Positions 43,831-50,145 of a DNA stretch of 56,597 bases are shown here, in pieces (within the stretch, counting starts at the first letter, position 1; each line of letters starts with the position of its first letter). The stretch lies in assembly GCA_017501175.1 (NCBI GenBank), contig JAFVXK010000017.1, forward strand, positions 1-56,597. Reading direction: 5' to 3'. The position numbers were made by a program, and so were the translations under genes. The notes beneath the pieces are model-generated. The model ran no database searches, was not told where the DNA came from, and worked only from the letters and a program-made list of their open reading frames with translations. Source of the DNA: Clostridia bacterium (GTDB lineage: Bacteria; Bacillota_A; Clostridia; Oscillospirales; CAG-272).

Positions 43831-43849
43831 GTAAACATTTTAATACAAC

Positions 43850-43878
43850 TTGACATAAAAGGCGTTTTATGCTATCAT
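43850..43878 (+). promoter_or_regulatory. Promoter of lgt
   Basis: TTGACA (43850-43855), 17 bp, TATCAT (43873-43878). Confidence 0.75.
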
Positions 43879-43945
43879 ATAGATAATCAAAATTGTCAAA
43901 AATATATCTGATTTACCGGGCACTCCTCGGTATAACGGAGGAATT

Positions 43946-44743
43946 ATGTTACCAAATCCTATAATTTCAACAACAATCTCTGGCATCGAGCTTAACGTCC
44001 ATATGTACGGACTTATGATTGCCATTGGAATACTCGGAACGTTTATAACGCTCACGCTCGGCGGAAAAAAGCTCGGAATAGGCGAGAAGTTTCTCGATTT
44101 CACCTTCTATTGCGGCATAGGCTCGATAGTCGTGGGATTTCTTTCGGCGTCACTCTTCCAGGCGACGTATAATTATATCGAAAACCCCGCGGCAGGCTTC
44201 CGCTTTGGCGAGAGTATGACATTTATGGGCGGTCTTATTGGCGGTGTCGTTTGCTTCCTTGCCGTTTACTTTATCGTCCGTCCAAAGCTTCACGGAAGGC
44301 TCATTGACGTGCTCTCGCTCGTCCCGTGCTGTATCACGATAGCGCACGGCTTCGGCAGAATAGGCTGCTTCTTTGCGGGTTGCTGCTACGGAATACCCAC
44401 CGACTCCTTCCTCGGTGTCAAATTTCCGCACTTAAGCTCGCCCGTTCACCCGACGATGCTCTACGAGGCGGCGTTTCTCTTTATACTCTTTGGAGTTATG
44501 CTCTTCTTGCTCATTAAATACAATTTCAGACATAATATGAGCGTGTATCTTATATCCTACGGAGTGTTCCGCTTCTTGCTCGAATTCATTCGCGGCGACC
44601 ACAGAGGCGAGCTCGTTACGGGCATATCTCCCTCTCAGTTCTGGTCAATCCCTATGGTAGCGCTCGGCATTGGACTTATTTTCCTGCTTAACTACCTGCA
44701 ACCGAAGCGCGACCTCGAAATTGCCGAAGGAAAATACGTATAA
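43946..44743 (+). CDS. lgt: Prolipoprotein diacylglyceryl transferase family protein
   Basis: A 265-residue polytopic membrane enzyme that adds diacylglycerol to the lipobox Cys of prolipoproteins. Seven hydrophobic segments are visible. The family core is HGFGRIGCFFAGCCYG near residue 132, with an earlier MTFMGGLIGGVV and a later HPTMLYEAAF near 171 and FRFLLEFIRGDHRGE near 213. The second Cys pair differs somewhat from classic Lgt (GRxGNFxNxExYG), as in the Lgt-like proteins of many Clostridia, so the substrate may differ. GGAGGA precedes the ATG; it stands alone between its promoter and terminator. Confidence 0.82.
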   Translation: MLPNPIISTTISGIELNVHMYGLMIAIGILGTFITLTLGGKKLGIGEKFLDFTFYCGIGSIVVGFLSASLFQATYNYIENPAAGFRFGESMTFMGGLIGGVVCFLAVYFIVRPKLHGRLIDVLSLVPCCITIAHGFGRIGCFFAGCCYGIPTDSFLGVKFPHLSSPVHPTMLYEAAFLFILFGVMLFLLIKYNFRHNMSVYLISYGVFRFLLEFIRGDHRGELVTGISPSQFWSIPMVALGIGLIFLLNYLQPKRDLEIAEGKYV

Positions 44744-44749
44744 AAGATA

Positions 44750-44777
44750 AAAAGCGGACGTGTCTATGTCCGCTTTT
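44750..44777 (+). terminator. Terminator of lgt
   Basis: A 10-bp perfect stem AAAAGCGGAC (44750-44759) with 44768-44777 and an 8-nt loop. The T-run is the 3' arm itself (TTTT), so it may be bidirectional. Confidence 0.75.
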
Positions 44778-44843
44778 AAAATTGAAATTTAATGTTTTGC
44801 GGTCGCAATACGTAAAGCAATGCAAAAAAATTTAATTAACCCC

Positions 44844-44872
44844 TTGCATTTTTAAAGCAACTGTGATATAAT
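44844..44872 (+). promoter_or_regulatory. Strong promoter of the repeat/tRNA-Ser transcript
   Basis: TTGCAT (44844-44849), 17 bp, perfect TATAAT (44867-44872) with an extended TG. Transcription would start near 44879, a few bases before the first structured element. Confidence 0.78.
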
Positions 44873-44888
44873 ACCATAGTACAATGTG

Positions 44889-45051
44889 AATAGTTGCATC
44901 GCAGAGAGTTATTTCGCCACGGCGAATATACCCGCACCCTGCGCCTGACAAGCGAGCTTGTCGATCTTCGGGTGGGGTATGCGAAGCGGATTCAAGAGCT
45001 ACGCTCTTGAGCCACTTCTCACAGGGCTCTGCATATATGATGCAAACTATT
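44889..45051 (+). ncRNA. Structured element, copy A
   Basis: A closing helix joins 44889-44906 to 45027-45051 (12 bp plus GCAGAG/CTCTGC, with an internal loop and one bulge). Inside are TTCGCC/GGCGAA (44913-44926), a long helix ATACCC-G-CACCC with GGGTG-GGGTAT (44928-44939 with 44970-44980, one bulged G), GACAAG/CTTGTC (44947-44962) and TCAAGAGC/GCTCTTGA with a TAC loop (44992-45010). A second copy follows about 184 bp on. It has no coding frame of note. It may be a non-coding RNA or a mobile palindromic repeat; I know no matching RNA class. Confidence 0.55.
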
Positions 45052-45080
45052 GCATAGTAAATTAAAAATGTACACAGTAC

Positions 45081-45229
45081 GCATCATAAAGAGGTATTTC
45101 GCCTATGGCGAAGATATCCACACCTCGCGTTTGCACGCTAGCTTGACACGCTTCGGTGGGATATGCGAAGCGGATTCAAGAGCTACGCTCTTGAGCCATT
45201 TCTCACAGGTCTCTACATAGATATGATGC
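45081..45229 (+). ncRNA. Structured element, copy B
   Basis: Same helix order as copy A: TTCGCC/GGCGAA (45098-45112), ATATCC with a bulged A then CACC paired to GGTG-GGATAT (45114-45124 with 45155-45164), and TCAAGAGC/GCTCTTGA (45176-45194). The block 45162-45209 matches 44978-45025 at 47 of 48 bases. The ATACCC/GGGTAT helix of A became ATATCC/GGATAT in B, a paired change that keeps the helix. The outer stem is GCATCATA (45081-45088) with 45222-45229. The inner GACAAG hairpin of A is not conserved. Confidence 0.55.
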
Positions 45230-45251
45230 ACGCTGTTGCATCATATCTATG
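45216..45251 (+). repeat. 15-bp perfect hairpin abutting tRNA-Ser
   Basis: CATAGATATGATGCA (45216-45230), 6-nt loop, then its exact complement at 45237-45251. The last base is the first base of the tRNA. Its left arm also contains the 3' strand of the copy B outer helix, so the two pairings exclude each other. It has no T-run, so it is not a standard terminator; it may guide 5' processing of the tRNA. Confidence 0.6.
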
Positions 45252-45341
45252 CAGAGGTATCGAAGCGGTCATAACGGGGCTGACTCGAAATCAGTTTGTG
45301 GATAACACCACACGAGGGTTCGAATCCCTCCCTCTGCGCCA
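45251..45341 (+). tRNA. tRNA-Ser (CGA anticodon)
   Basis: Acceptor GCAGAGG pairs with CCTCTGC, discriminator G, encoded CCA. The anticodon loop is CTCGAAA within a GCTGA/TCAGT stem, giving anticodon CGA (reads UCG). A long variable arm (GTGG/CCAC) and the T arm GAGGG-TTCGAAT-CCCTC are as expected for class II serine tRNA. It is transcribed with the upstream structured elements unless processed, and is followed by a terminator. Confidence 0.95.
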
Positions 45342-45348
45342 ATAAATG

Positions 45349-45375
45349 AACGGTCGGTTTTTTCCGACCGTTTAT
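45349..45375 (+). terminator. Terminator after tRNA-Ser
   Basis: A 9-bp stem AACGGTCGG (45349-45357) with 45364-45372 and a T6 loop, then TATTTATTTT. Confidence 0.85.
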
Positions 45376-45522
45376 TTATTTTCACAGTCGGTCGGTCTCG
45401 AACACTGCACCGCAAGGTGCAAGGGTTCGCATACGCGGAGCGTATCTGCGTTGCGAGGAGATATCGGCTTAAATTCGTGCTAAAGTGGAACGGTTAGCAA
45501 CAAACCCTACCCCGAGCAGCAT
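45376..45522. other. Hairpin-rich insert between the two copies of the tRNA 3' end
   Basis: No gene. Contains GCACC-GCAA-GGTGC nested inside CGAAC/GTTCG (45398-45428) and ATACGC-GGA-GCGTAT (45431-45445). These short hairpins with three- or four-base loops resemble palindromic extragenic repeats more than protein-coding DNA. Confidence 0.5.
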
Positions 45523-45541
45523 ATCCCTCCCTCTGCGCCAA
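45523..45541 (+). repeat. Second copy of the tRNA-Ser 3' end
   Basis: A 19-base exact repeat of 45324-45342 (ATCCCTCCCTCTGCGCCAA), 199 bp downstream of the original and directly followed by a terminator. A repeated tRNA 3' end is a typical trace of integration at a tRNA gene or of a partial tRNA duplication. Confidence 0.75.
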
Positions 45542-45585
45542 AGGTTCAATTTAACCCTTTAGGGTGGATTGAACCTTTCTTTTTT
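45541..45585 (+). terminator. Terminator after the repeated tRNA 3' end
   Basis: AAGGTTCAAT (45541-45550) pairs with 45568-45577, with an inner ACCCT/AGGGT stem, followed by TCTTTTTT. It may be the original terminator of the tRNA before the intervening DNA was inserted. Confidence 0.85.
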
Positions 45586-45640
45586 GACGCGCCAAGCTGA
45601 CGTCGCGCGTACTATATTCCCATTTTCTCCTCTCGCGGCA

Positions 45641-45674
45641 AAAGAGGCTTGAAACGGTTGTTTCAAGCCTCTTT
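45641..45674. terminator. Hairpin at the 3' end of the aminotransferase gene
   Basis: A 15-bp perfect stem AAAGAGGCTTGAAAC (45641-45655) with 45660-45674. The T-rich tail is stronger on the plus strand, but it is 29 bp past the minus-strand aminotransferase stop codon, whose transcript would see a short T-rich arm. Confidence 0.75.
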
Positions 45675-45702
45675 CATTTTTTCTTTATTTTCTGTCGGTG
45701 GC

Positions 45703-46887
45703 TTACTTCAAAGCCGCCATTGCTTCGCCAATGCGCTTTGCCGCCGTTTCAAGCTCCTCCCAAGACGCCGCAAAGGACATACGGATACAAGGCTCGTCCG
45801 TGCCGTAAGCTATTCCGGGAACGCCGACGACTCTTGCATTCTTTAAGATATAATCACAGATACGCTCGGAGTCATAGCCGGGAACGTCGAACTTCACCCA
45901 AGCATAGAAAGCTCCCTCGGGCATCATACAGGATACGCCGTCAATAGCGTTAAGAGCGCCTATAAACATTTTGCTGCGTCTTTCGTACTCTTGACGCATT
46001 TCTTCGATTTCCTCGTTACATTCAAACGCCTTTACAGACGCCTTCTGAATAAAACCGCTGACGCAGGTAACGGTGTGCTGGAATAGGTTATACATCACCT
46101 TTGCAAACGCGGGTGTAGTTGCAACGTAGCCTACTCTCCAACCGGTCATTGCAACGCTCTTTGAAAGGCCGTTAATAGTAAGAATTCTGTCTATAAGCTC
46201 AGGGAAGCTTGCCATACTTACGTTCTCGTGTCCTGCGAAGAGAATTCTCTCGTATATCTCGTCAGACATAAGCAAAATGTCGGGGTGCGCTTCCATAAAC
46301 GCCTTAATTTCAAGCGCCTCGGGCATACTCAAGCATTTACCCGTAGGATTATTCGGGTAATTTATAATCAACATTCTGGTTTTTTCGGTTACGCAAGCCT
46401 CAAGCGCTTCGCGAGTAACACGGAAGTCGTCGTCCCAAGTCAGATTCACAGGTACGGGAATTGCGCCTGACGCCTCAATTATCGAGGGGTAAGAAACCCA
46501 ACCGGGCGTAAGATACATTACCTCGTCTCCGTAGTTTACCACACTGCGCACAGCCATATATATCGCGAACTTTGCGCCGGGAGTAACTATTATTCCGTCA
46601 GGCGAGTAGCTACAACCGTTTTCCTCAAGAAGCTTTTTTGCAATAGCCTCGCGAAGCTCGGGAAGACCGGGACCAACCGTGTAATGCGTATATCCCAAAT
46701 CGACGTACTTCTTAATCTCCTCGCAAATCTTTTTCGGAGTATCAAAATCCGGCTCTCCGCCTGCAAGACTGATAACGGAAGGGTCCTTTGCCTTCATCTT
46801 CTTTGCCTCTGTCATAAAGGCTATCGAGCGTGAGGGCTGAAGCTCCGAAATTTCCTTGTTATATGTAATCAAAACAGTATCCTCCAT
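45703..46887 (-). CDS. Class I/II pyridoxal-phosphate aminotransferase
   Basis: A 394-residue enzyme of the AspC/aromatic aminotransferase type. Signatures: SLAGGEPDFDTP near residue 40, YTHYTVGPGLPELREAI near 64, NYPNNPTGKCL near 176, SDEIYERILFAG near 208, the cofactor-binding Lys in NGLSKSVAMTGWRVGY near 240 and RMSFAAS near 369. The amino-acid substrate is not determined. The ATG at 46887 overlaps the previous stop by one base (TAATG). A TTG six codons in, preceded by GGAGG at good spacing, is an alternative start and would remove five residues. It is co-transcribed with the RraA-like gene and probably processes related compounds. Confidence 0.92.
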   Translation of the reverse strand: MEDTVLITYNKEISELQPSRSIAFMTEAKKMKAKDPSVISLAGGEPDFDTPKKICEEIKKYVDLGYTHYTVGPGLPELREAIAKKLLEENGCSYSPDGIIVTPGAKFAIYMAVRSVVNYGDEVMYLTPGWVSYPSIIEASGAIPVPVNLTWDDDFRVTREALEACVTEKTRMLIINYPNNPTGKCLSMPEALEIKAFMEAHPDILLMSDEIYERILFAGHENVSMASFPELIDRILTINGLSKSVAMTGWRVGYVATTPAFAKVMYNLFQHTVTCVSGFIQKASVKAFECNEEIEEMRQEYERRSKMFIGALNAIDGVSCMMPEGAFYAWVKFDVPGYDSERICDYILKNARVVGVPGIAYGTDEPCIRMSFAASWEELETAAKRIGEAMAALK

Positions 46888-47564
46888 TAAATAATCTCGC
46901 AGTTTATTTTCTTCAAAAGCTCATCTACCCAAGGGCGATTATACGTTCCGTCCTCGACGATATGCTTCATAATATCTGCTTCCTTCTTCTCAACCGCGAT
47001 GGTAGCCTCGTATATCTCACGCGCATTCTCGGGTCTTATGAACAAAACGCCGTCGCCGTCACCTACCACAATATCGCCGGGATGAACGACCTTTCCGCCA
47101 ATAACCACAGGGACGTTTATCTGTCCCGGGCCGTTTTTGTACGGACCGTTAGGAGTGACAGCCTTTGCATAGACGGGGAAATCCTCCATTTTCGAAAGAG
47201 CGTCCGCATCTCTGACAGCTCCGTCGCAAACGATGCCGCGTACTCCTCTGACCTTCATAAAGGTTGCCATAAGCTCTCCGAAAATAGCTCGCTCGGTAAA
47301 GCCGCCGGCATCAATGACGATAACGTCGCCGGGCTTTGCCATCTCCATTGCCGCGTGAAGCATCAGATTGTCGCCCTCGGCGACCTGCACGGTAAACGCC
47401 GTGCCGAGAAGCTGTCCCTTGCCAATGGGAACAATAGCGGAACTAACCGCTGCCGTACGCTCCATATTGTCATCTATATTTGCAACCGGCAGGTCGCGGA
47501 AAAGCTCCACAACGTCAGCCTCCGGTCTTTCAAAATCACGAATAATCTTGCATCTAACAGACAT
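46887..47564 (-). CDS. RraA-like protein (hydroxy-oxoacid aldolase/decarboxylase family)
   Basis: A 225-residue protein of the RraA/HMG-CHA aldolase fold. Motifs include LPVANIDDNMERTAAVSS near residue 26, GDVIVIDAGGFTERAIFGELM near 85, GIVCDGAVRDADAL near 109 and VHPGDIVVGDGDGVLFI near 160. DGAVRD carries the Arg and Asp that bind oxaloacetate-type substrates in the family. Members cleave 4-hydroxy-4-methyl-2-oxoglutarate-like acids or decarboxylate oxaloacetate, while others only regulate RNase E. The neighbouring aminotransferase and the divergent LysR gene favour a catabolic enzyme. The start has GGAGG upstream. Confidence 0.85.
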   Translation of the reverse strand: MSVRCKIIRDFERPEADVVELFRDLPVANIDDNMERTAAVSSAIVPIGKGQLLGTAFTVQVAEGDNLMLHAAMEMAKPGDVIVIDAGGFTERAIFGELMATFMKVRGVRGIVCDGAVRDADALSKMEDFPVYAKAVTPNGPYKNGPGQINVPVVIGGKVVHPGDIVVGDGDGVLFIRPENAREIYEATIAVEKKEADIMKHIVEDGTYNRPWVDELLKKINCEII

Positions 47565-47611
47565 ATCTAACCTCCATTTGCTTCGCGATAGCTTTGCAAA
47601 AAAATTAATAC

Positions 47612-47640
47612 TTGCAAAATTGTGAAAAATAGTTTATAAT
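47612..47640 (+). promoter_or_regulatory. Upstream candidate promoter of the LysR gene
   Basis: TTGCAA (47612-47617), 17 bp, TATAAT (47635-47640). Its sequence resembles the nearer promoter at 47710, as if the promoter had been duplicated. Confidence 0.55.
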
Positions 47641-47687
47641 ATAAACATAAGTTTTTTATATGCTTTTCATTAAAAACTCTATTTTTT

Positions 47688-47716
47688 ATTATATCAAAAA
47701 AATTTACTCTTGTAAA
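47688..47716 (-). promoter_or_regulatory. Promoter of the RraA-aminotransferase operon
   Basis: Reading leftward: TTTACA (47711-47716), 17 bp, TATAAT (47688-47693) with an extended TG. Its -35 box overlaps that of the LysR promoter on the other strand. Confidence 0.65.
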
Positions 47717-47738
47717 ACAGAAAAAAATCATTTATAAT
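47710..47738 (+). promoter_or_regulatory. Promoter of the LysR gene
   Basis: TTGTAA (47710-47715), 17 bp, TATAAT (47733-47738). It shares five -35 bases with the divergent RraA promoter, the arrangement often used for autoregulated LysR pairs. Confidence 0.65.
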
Positions 47739-47769
47739 ATATATATATTCGATATTAAAGAGGTGCTCT

Positions 47770-48687
47770 ATGAATTACGACTTAATTAAAAACTTTATTA
47801 CCGTTGCCAAAACGAAAAACATAACGCACAGCGCAGAGATGCTTTTTGTTTCGCAATCAACCGCGAGCCACCGTCTGCAGCAGCTTGAGGACGTTTTGGG
47901 ATATCAGCTTTTCCTTCGTAACAAAGGACAGCGCTTTGCTACACTCACAGAGCACGGAAAGGCGTTCCTGCCTATCGCTGAAAAATGGATGGCGCTATGG
48001 GAGGAAACCGAGAGCTTCAGAAACGCCGTCAAGGAAGCAAAGCTTGTCGTCGGTATGATTGATTCTCTTTTAATTTGCCTTTTGCGCGATCTTGTTGCAG
48101 AGTGCGTCGTTTCCAGCCCCGACATACATCTTCAAATAAAAACCATGAACTCGGATGATATCTTCCGCGGACTCAAGGAGCAGGAAATCGACATTGGTAT
48201 CACTCTTGCAAACCTTCCCTATCAGAACGTTAACATTCGTCCCCTGCTCACCGAGAAGATGTATTGCATTTGCAAAAAGGGTCTGCTTGACGGCAAGAAG
48301 GTTATTGAGCCCGAGGACCTGATTCCATACGAGGAAGTGCTTTTGAACTGGGGCGTCGAGTTTATGCTTTGGCATAATTTCTGGTTCAAAGGTCACATAA
48401 CGCCAAAGCTTCAGGTCGATACGATAAATCTTATCGGAGATATGCTGAAGCTGAGAGATTCGTGGGCAATAGTTCCCGAAACAGTCGCCCGTTACTTTGA
48501 GAGGCACGGCGTTTGCGACTGCCACGAGCTTAAAAACCCTCCCCCCAACAGAACCTGTTACCTTGTCACCTCGGCTCTTCCCGATCCCAACAAAACCGAG
48601 CACATCAGAAAGTTCGAGAGCGAGCTTGACGCATTCATAGCAAAATACTGTAAAAGCCGTTCAATTGCACAGGGCGGCATAGCATAA
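47770..48687 (+). CDS. LysR-family transcriptional regulator
   Basis: A 305-residue regulator. The N-terminal winged helix-turn-helix reads LIKNFITVAKTKNITHSAEML then SQSTASHRLQQLEDVLGYQLF, typical of LysR. The remainder is a periplasmic-binding-like effector domain (LVVGMIDSLLICLLRDLV near residue 97). It is divergent from the RraA-aminotransferase operon with overlapping promoters, so it probably controls that operon and itself. The inducer is unknown. AAGAGGTG precedes the ATG. Confidence 0.93.
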   Translation: MNYDLIKNFITVAKTKNITHSAEMLFVSQSTASHRLQQLEDVLGYQLFLRNKGQRFATLTEHGKAFLPIAEKWMALWEETESFRNAVKEAKLVVGMIDSLLICLLRDLVAECVVSSPDIHLQIKTMNSDDIFRGLKEQEIDIGITLANLPYQNVNIRPLLTEKMYCICKKGLLDGKKVIEPEDLIPYEEVLLNWGVEFMLWHNFWFKGHITPKLQVDTINLIGDMLKLRDSWAIVPETVARYFERHGVCDCHELKNPPPNRTCYLVTSALPDPNKTEHIRKFESELDAFIAKYCKSRSIAQGGIA

Positions 48688-48709
48688 AAGCTTTTAAATT
48701 AAATACATA

Positions 48710-48742
48710 AAGCGGAAGGCACAAACGCCTTCCGCTTCGTTT
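48710..48742 (+). terminator. Terminator between LysR and amidohydrolase genes
   Basis: An 11-bp perfect stem AAGCGGAAGGC (48710-48720) with 48727-48737, 6-nt loop, moderate T-rich tail (CGTTTCGTTTT). It serves the LysR gene and perhaps the convergent amidohydrolase gene. Confidence 0.8.
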
Positions 48743-48751
48743 CGTTTTCGG

Positions 48752-49840
48752 TTATTTTGAAATTTCGGCTATCGCCATTTTGCAGAAATCATAGGCTATT
48801 CTCTGCTCGGGGTCTTTTTTGAGGTCGGGAATAAGCTCTCCGCCGCGAACGTAATACTCGTCGTATGGCTCTCTGTCAAGGTCGTCGATTATTCTCTGAC
48901 AGCATTTCAAGAAGAGCTCTTTATTAAGAGGCTTTGCCTCCTTGCCGATGAAGCTGAAATGGTTTCGGTAGCAAATCTTGTCAGCGACCTCGCCCGAAAA
49001 GCCGAAACCGCAAACAGTTTCATCCTTGCCGTAGCACTTTTCGGTGAATTCGCCCTTCTCGACAATCATTCTGTACGCAAGGCGCTCAAGCTCCCTATTA
49101 CATTTCTTGTTTGCATTACAGTCTGTTCCAAGAAGAATTCTGTCTTGATACTTATTGAAGAATGCGCCCCATCTCTCCATATCCTTATTAAAATCGTAGT
49201 ACATCATAACGTGAGGAGTTGTGTCAAGCCAAACGTTAGGATATTTCTCCATTATGCGCTCTGCTTCGTCGGGATCATTCTCGAGGAACATAAAATGAGC
49301 AAAGCATACGCGAAGCCTCGGGTGCTTATCAAGCATTCGGAGCGCCTCCTCGTGCATAACCTTCTTCGGAAGAAAACCCTCTGCCCAGGGCCAGCCGGGA
49401 GTAAAGTAATAGTCGGGGTCAAGCACGTGAATGTTTACAGGTGTTCCCTCGTCCTCAAGGAGCGAGAACATAGCGTCGTAATAGGGGTCGTCTATCCCTC
49501 TGCCGTAGTATTTACGCAAATCAGGGCTGAACATAAGCTTTATACCGTCACAGCCAAGGTCAAGAAGCGCACGTACCTGCACATCGGGGGCAATTGCGGC
49601 ATACCTGTCAGTTACGTGTATGCCACCGAAATTCCGCACACCAAGCTCCTTGTAGGTATGCTTCATATAAAGACCGAACAAATTCTCCGCCGCGCCTCTA
49701 TAAGGCAAAGCCAAAAGTGATACGTTGGTAACTCCTGTTTCCTTGAGGTCGCCAAGCATCTTCTCGGTCTTTTCGCGATTTATAAAGCGCGTATGTACGT
49801 GGCTGTCGGCTATTCTGCGTTCGCGTTTTTCAGCAATCAT
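48752..49840 (-). CDS. Amidohydrolase family protein (amidohydrolase_2 type)
   Basis: A 362-residue TIM-barrel metal-dependent hydrolase or decarboxylase. The first His pair is in IADSHVHTRF near residue 10, a Lys in GCDGIKLMFSPDLRKYYGRG near 100, His in VNIHVLD near 135 and VCFAHFMFLEND near 180, and the metal Asp in LLGTDCNAN near 238. Members decarboxylate aromatic or oxo acids or open lactone rings. The neighbouring RraA-like and aminotransferase genes suggest a shared catabolic route, but transcription is separate and convergent to LysR. AAAGGAAAA precedes the ATG. Confidence 0.85.
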   Translation of the reverse strand: MIAEKRERRIADSHVHTRFINREKTEKMLGDLKETGVTNVSLLALPYRGAAENLFGLYMKHTYKELGVRNFGGIHVTDRYAAIAPDVQVRALLDLGCDGIKLMFSPDLRKYYGRGIDDPYYDAMFSLLEDEGTPVNIHVLDPDYYFTPGWPWAEGFLPKKVMHEEALRMLDKHPRLRVCFAHFMFLENDPDEAERIMEKYPNVWLDTTPHVMMYYDFNKDMERWGAFFNKYQDRILLGTDCNANKKCNRELERLAYRMIVEKGEFTEKCYGKDETVCGFGFSGEVADKICYRNHFSFIGKEAKPLNKELFLKCCQRIIDDLDREPYDEYYVRGGELIPDLKKDPEQRIAYDFCKMAIAEISK

Positions 49841-49954
49841 AATCTTTTCCTTTCGTTTAACAAAAAGCCGCTCTGAACAAGGATTCTAAGCAACTTTTAA
49901 GCCTTATTGTATCGTTAGTTTAGAATTATGAATTTGGCTAAGCAAAATGTTATG

Positions 49955-50006
49955 ATATGACCGTTTCTGCGAAACGATCATATTTGAGTTTTGCAGCGCA
50001 AAACTC
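49955..50006. repeat. Two adjacent hairpins with three-base loops
   Basis: First: ATATGA, one mismatch, CGTTTC-TGC-GAAACG, TCATAT (49955-49983). Second: GAGTTTTGC-AGC-GCAAAACTC (49986-50006). The rest of the 305-bp gap 49841-50145 has no reading frame with a ribosome-binding site. The hairpins resemble the short ones that flank tRNA-Ser and sit at the left border of the restriction-modification module. Confidence 0.55.
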
Positions 50007-50114
50007 ATTCCCACTCGAAAGTGTATATCCAATCTGTGGTCTTTAGGGTGTATTTTACTGATTTTTATATCATCTTTTTATCTTTATTCTCCCTGTTCCA
50101 CCCATTCAACCGCC

Positions 50115-50139
50115 AAAGTGTTGTCAAAAATGTTGTCAC
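50115..50139. repeat. Left copy of the direct repeat bounding the restriction-modification module
   Basis: AAAGTGTTGTCAAAAATGTTG continues to TCAC at 50139. It is an imperfect repeat of 52134-52157 in the same orientation, and itself contains TGTTGTCA twice. It ends six bases before the endonuclease stop codon. Confidence 0.6.
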
Positions 50140-50145
50140 AGTATT

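Noticed and set aside
44889..45229. T-box leader or degenerate tRNA genes
   Set aside because: No specifier loop, T-box sequence or T arm (GGTTCGAATCC) is found in copies A or B; they resemble the tRNA only in the short GAAGCGG word.
44889..45251. CRISPR array
   Set aside because: Only two long, diverged copies with no short identical repeats or spacers, and no cas genes in the window.
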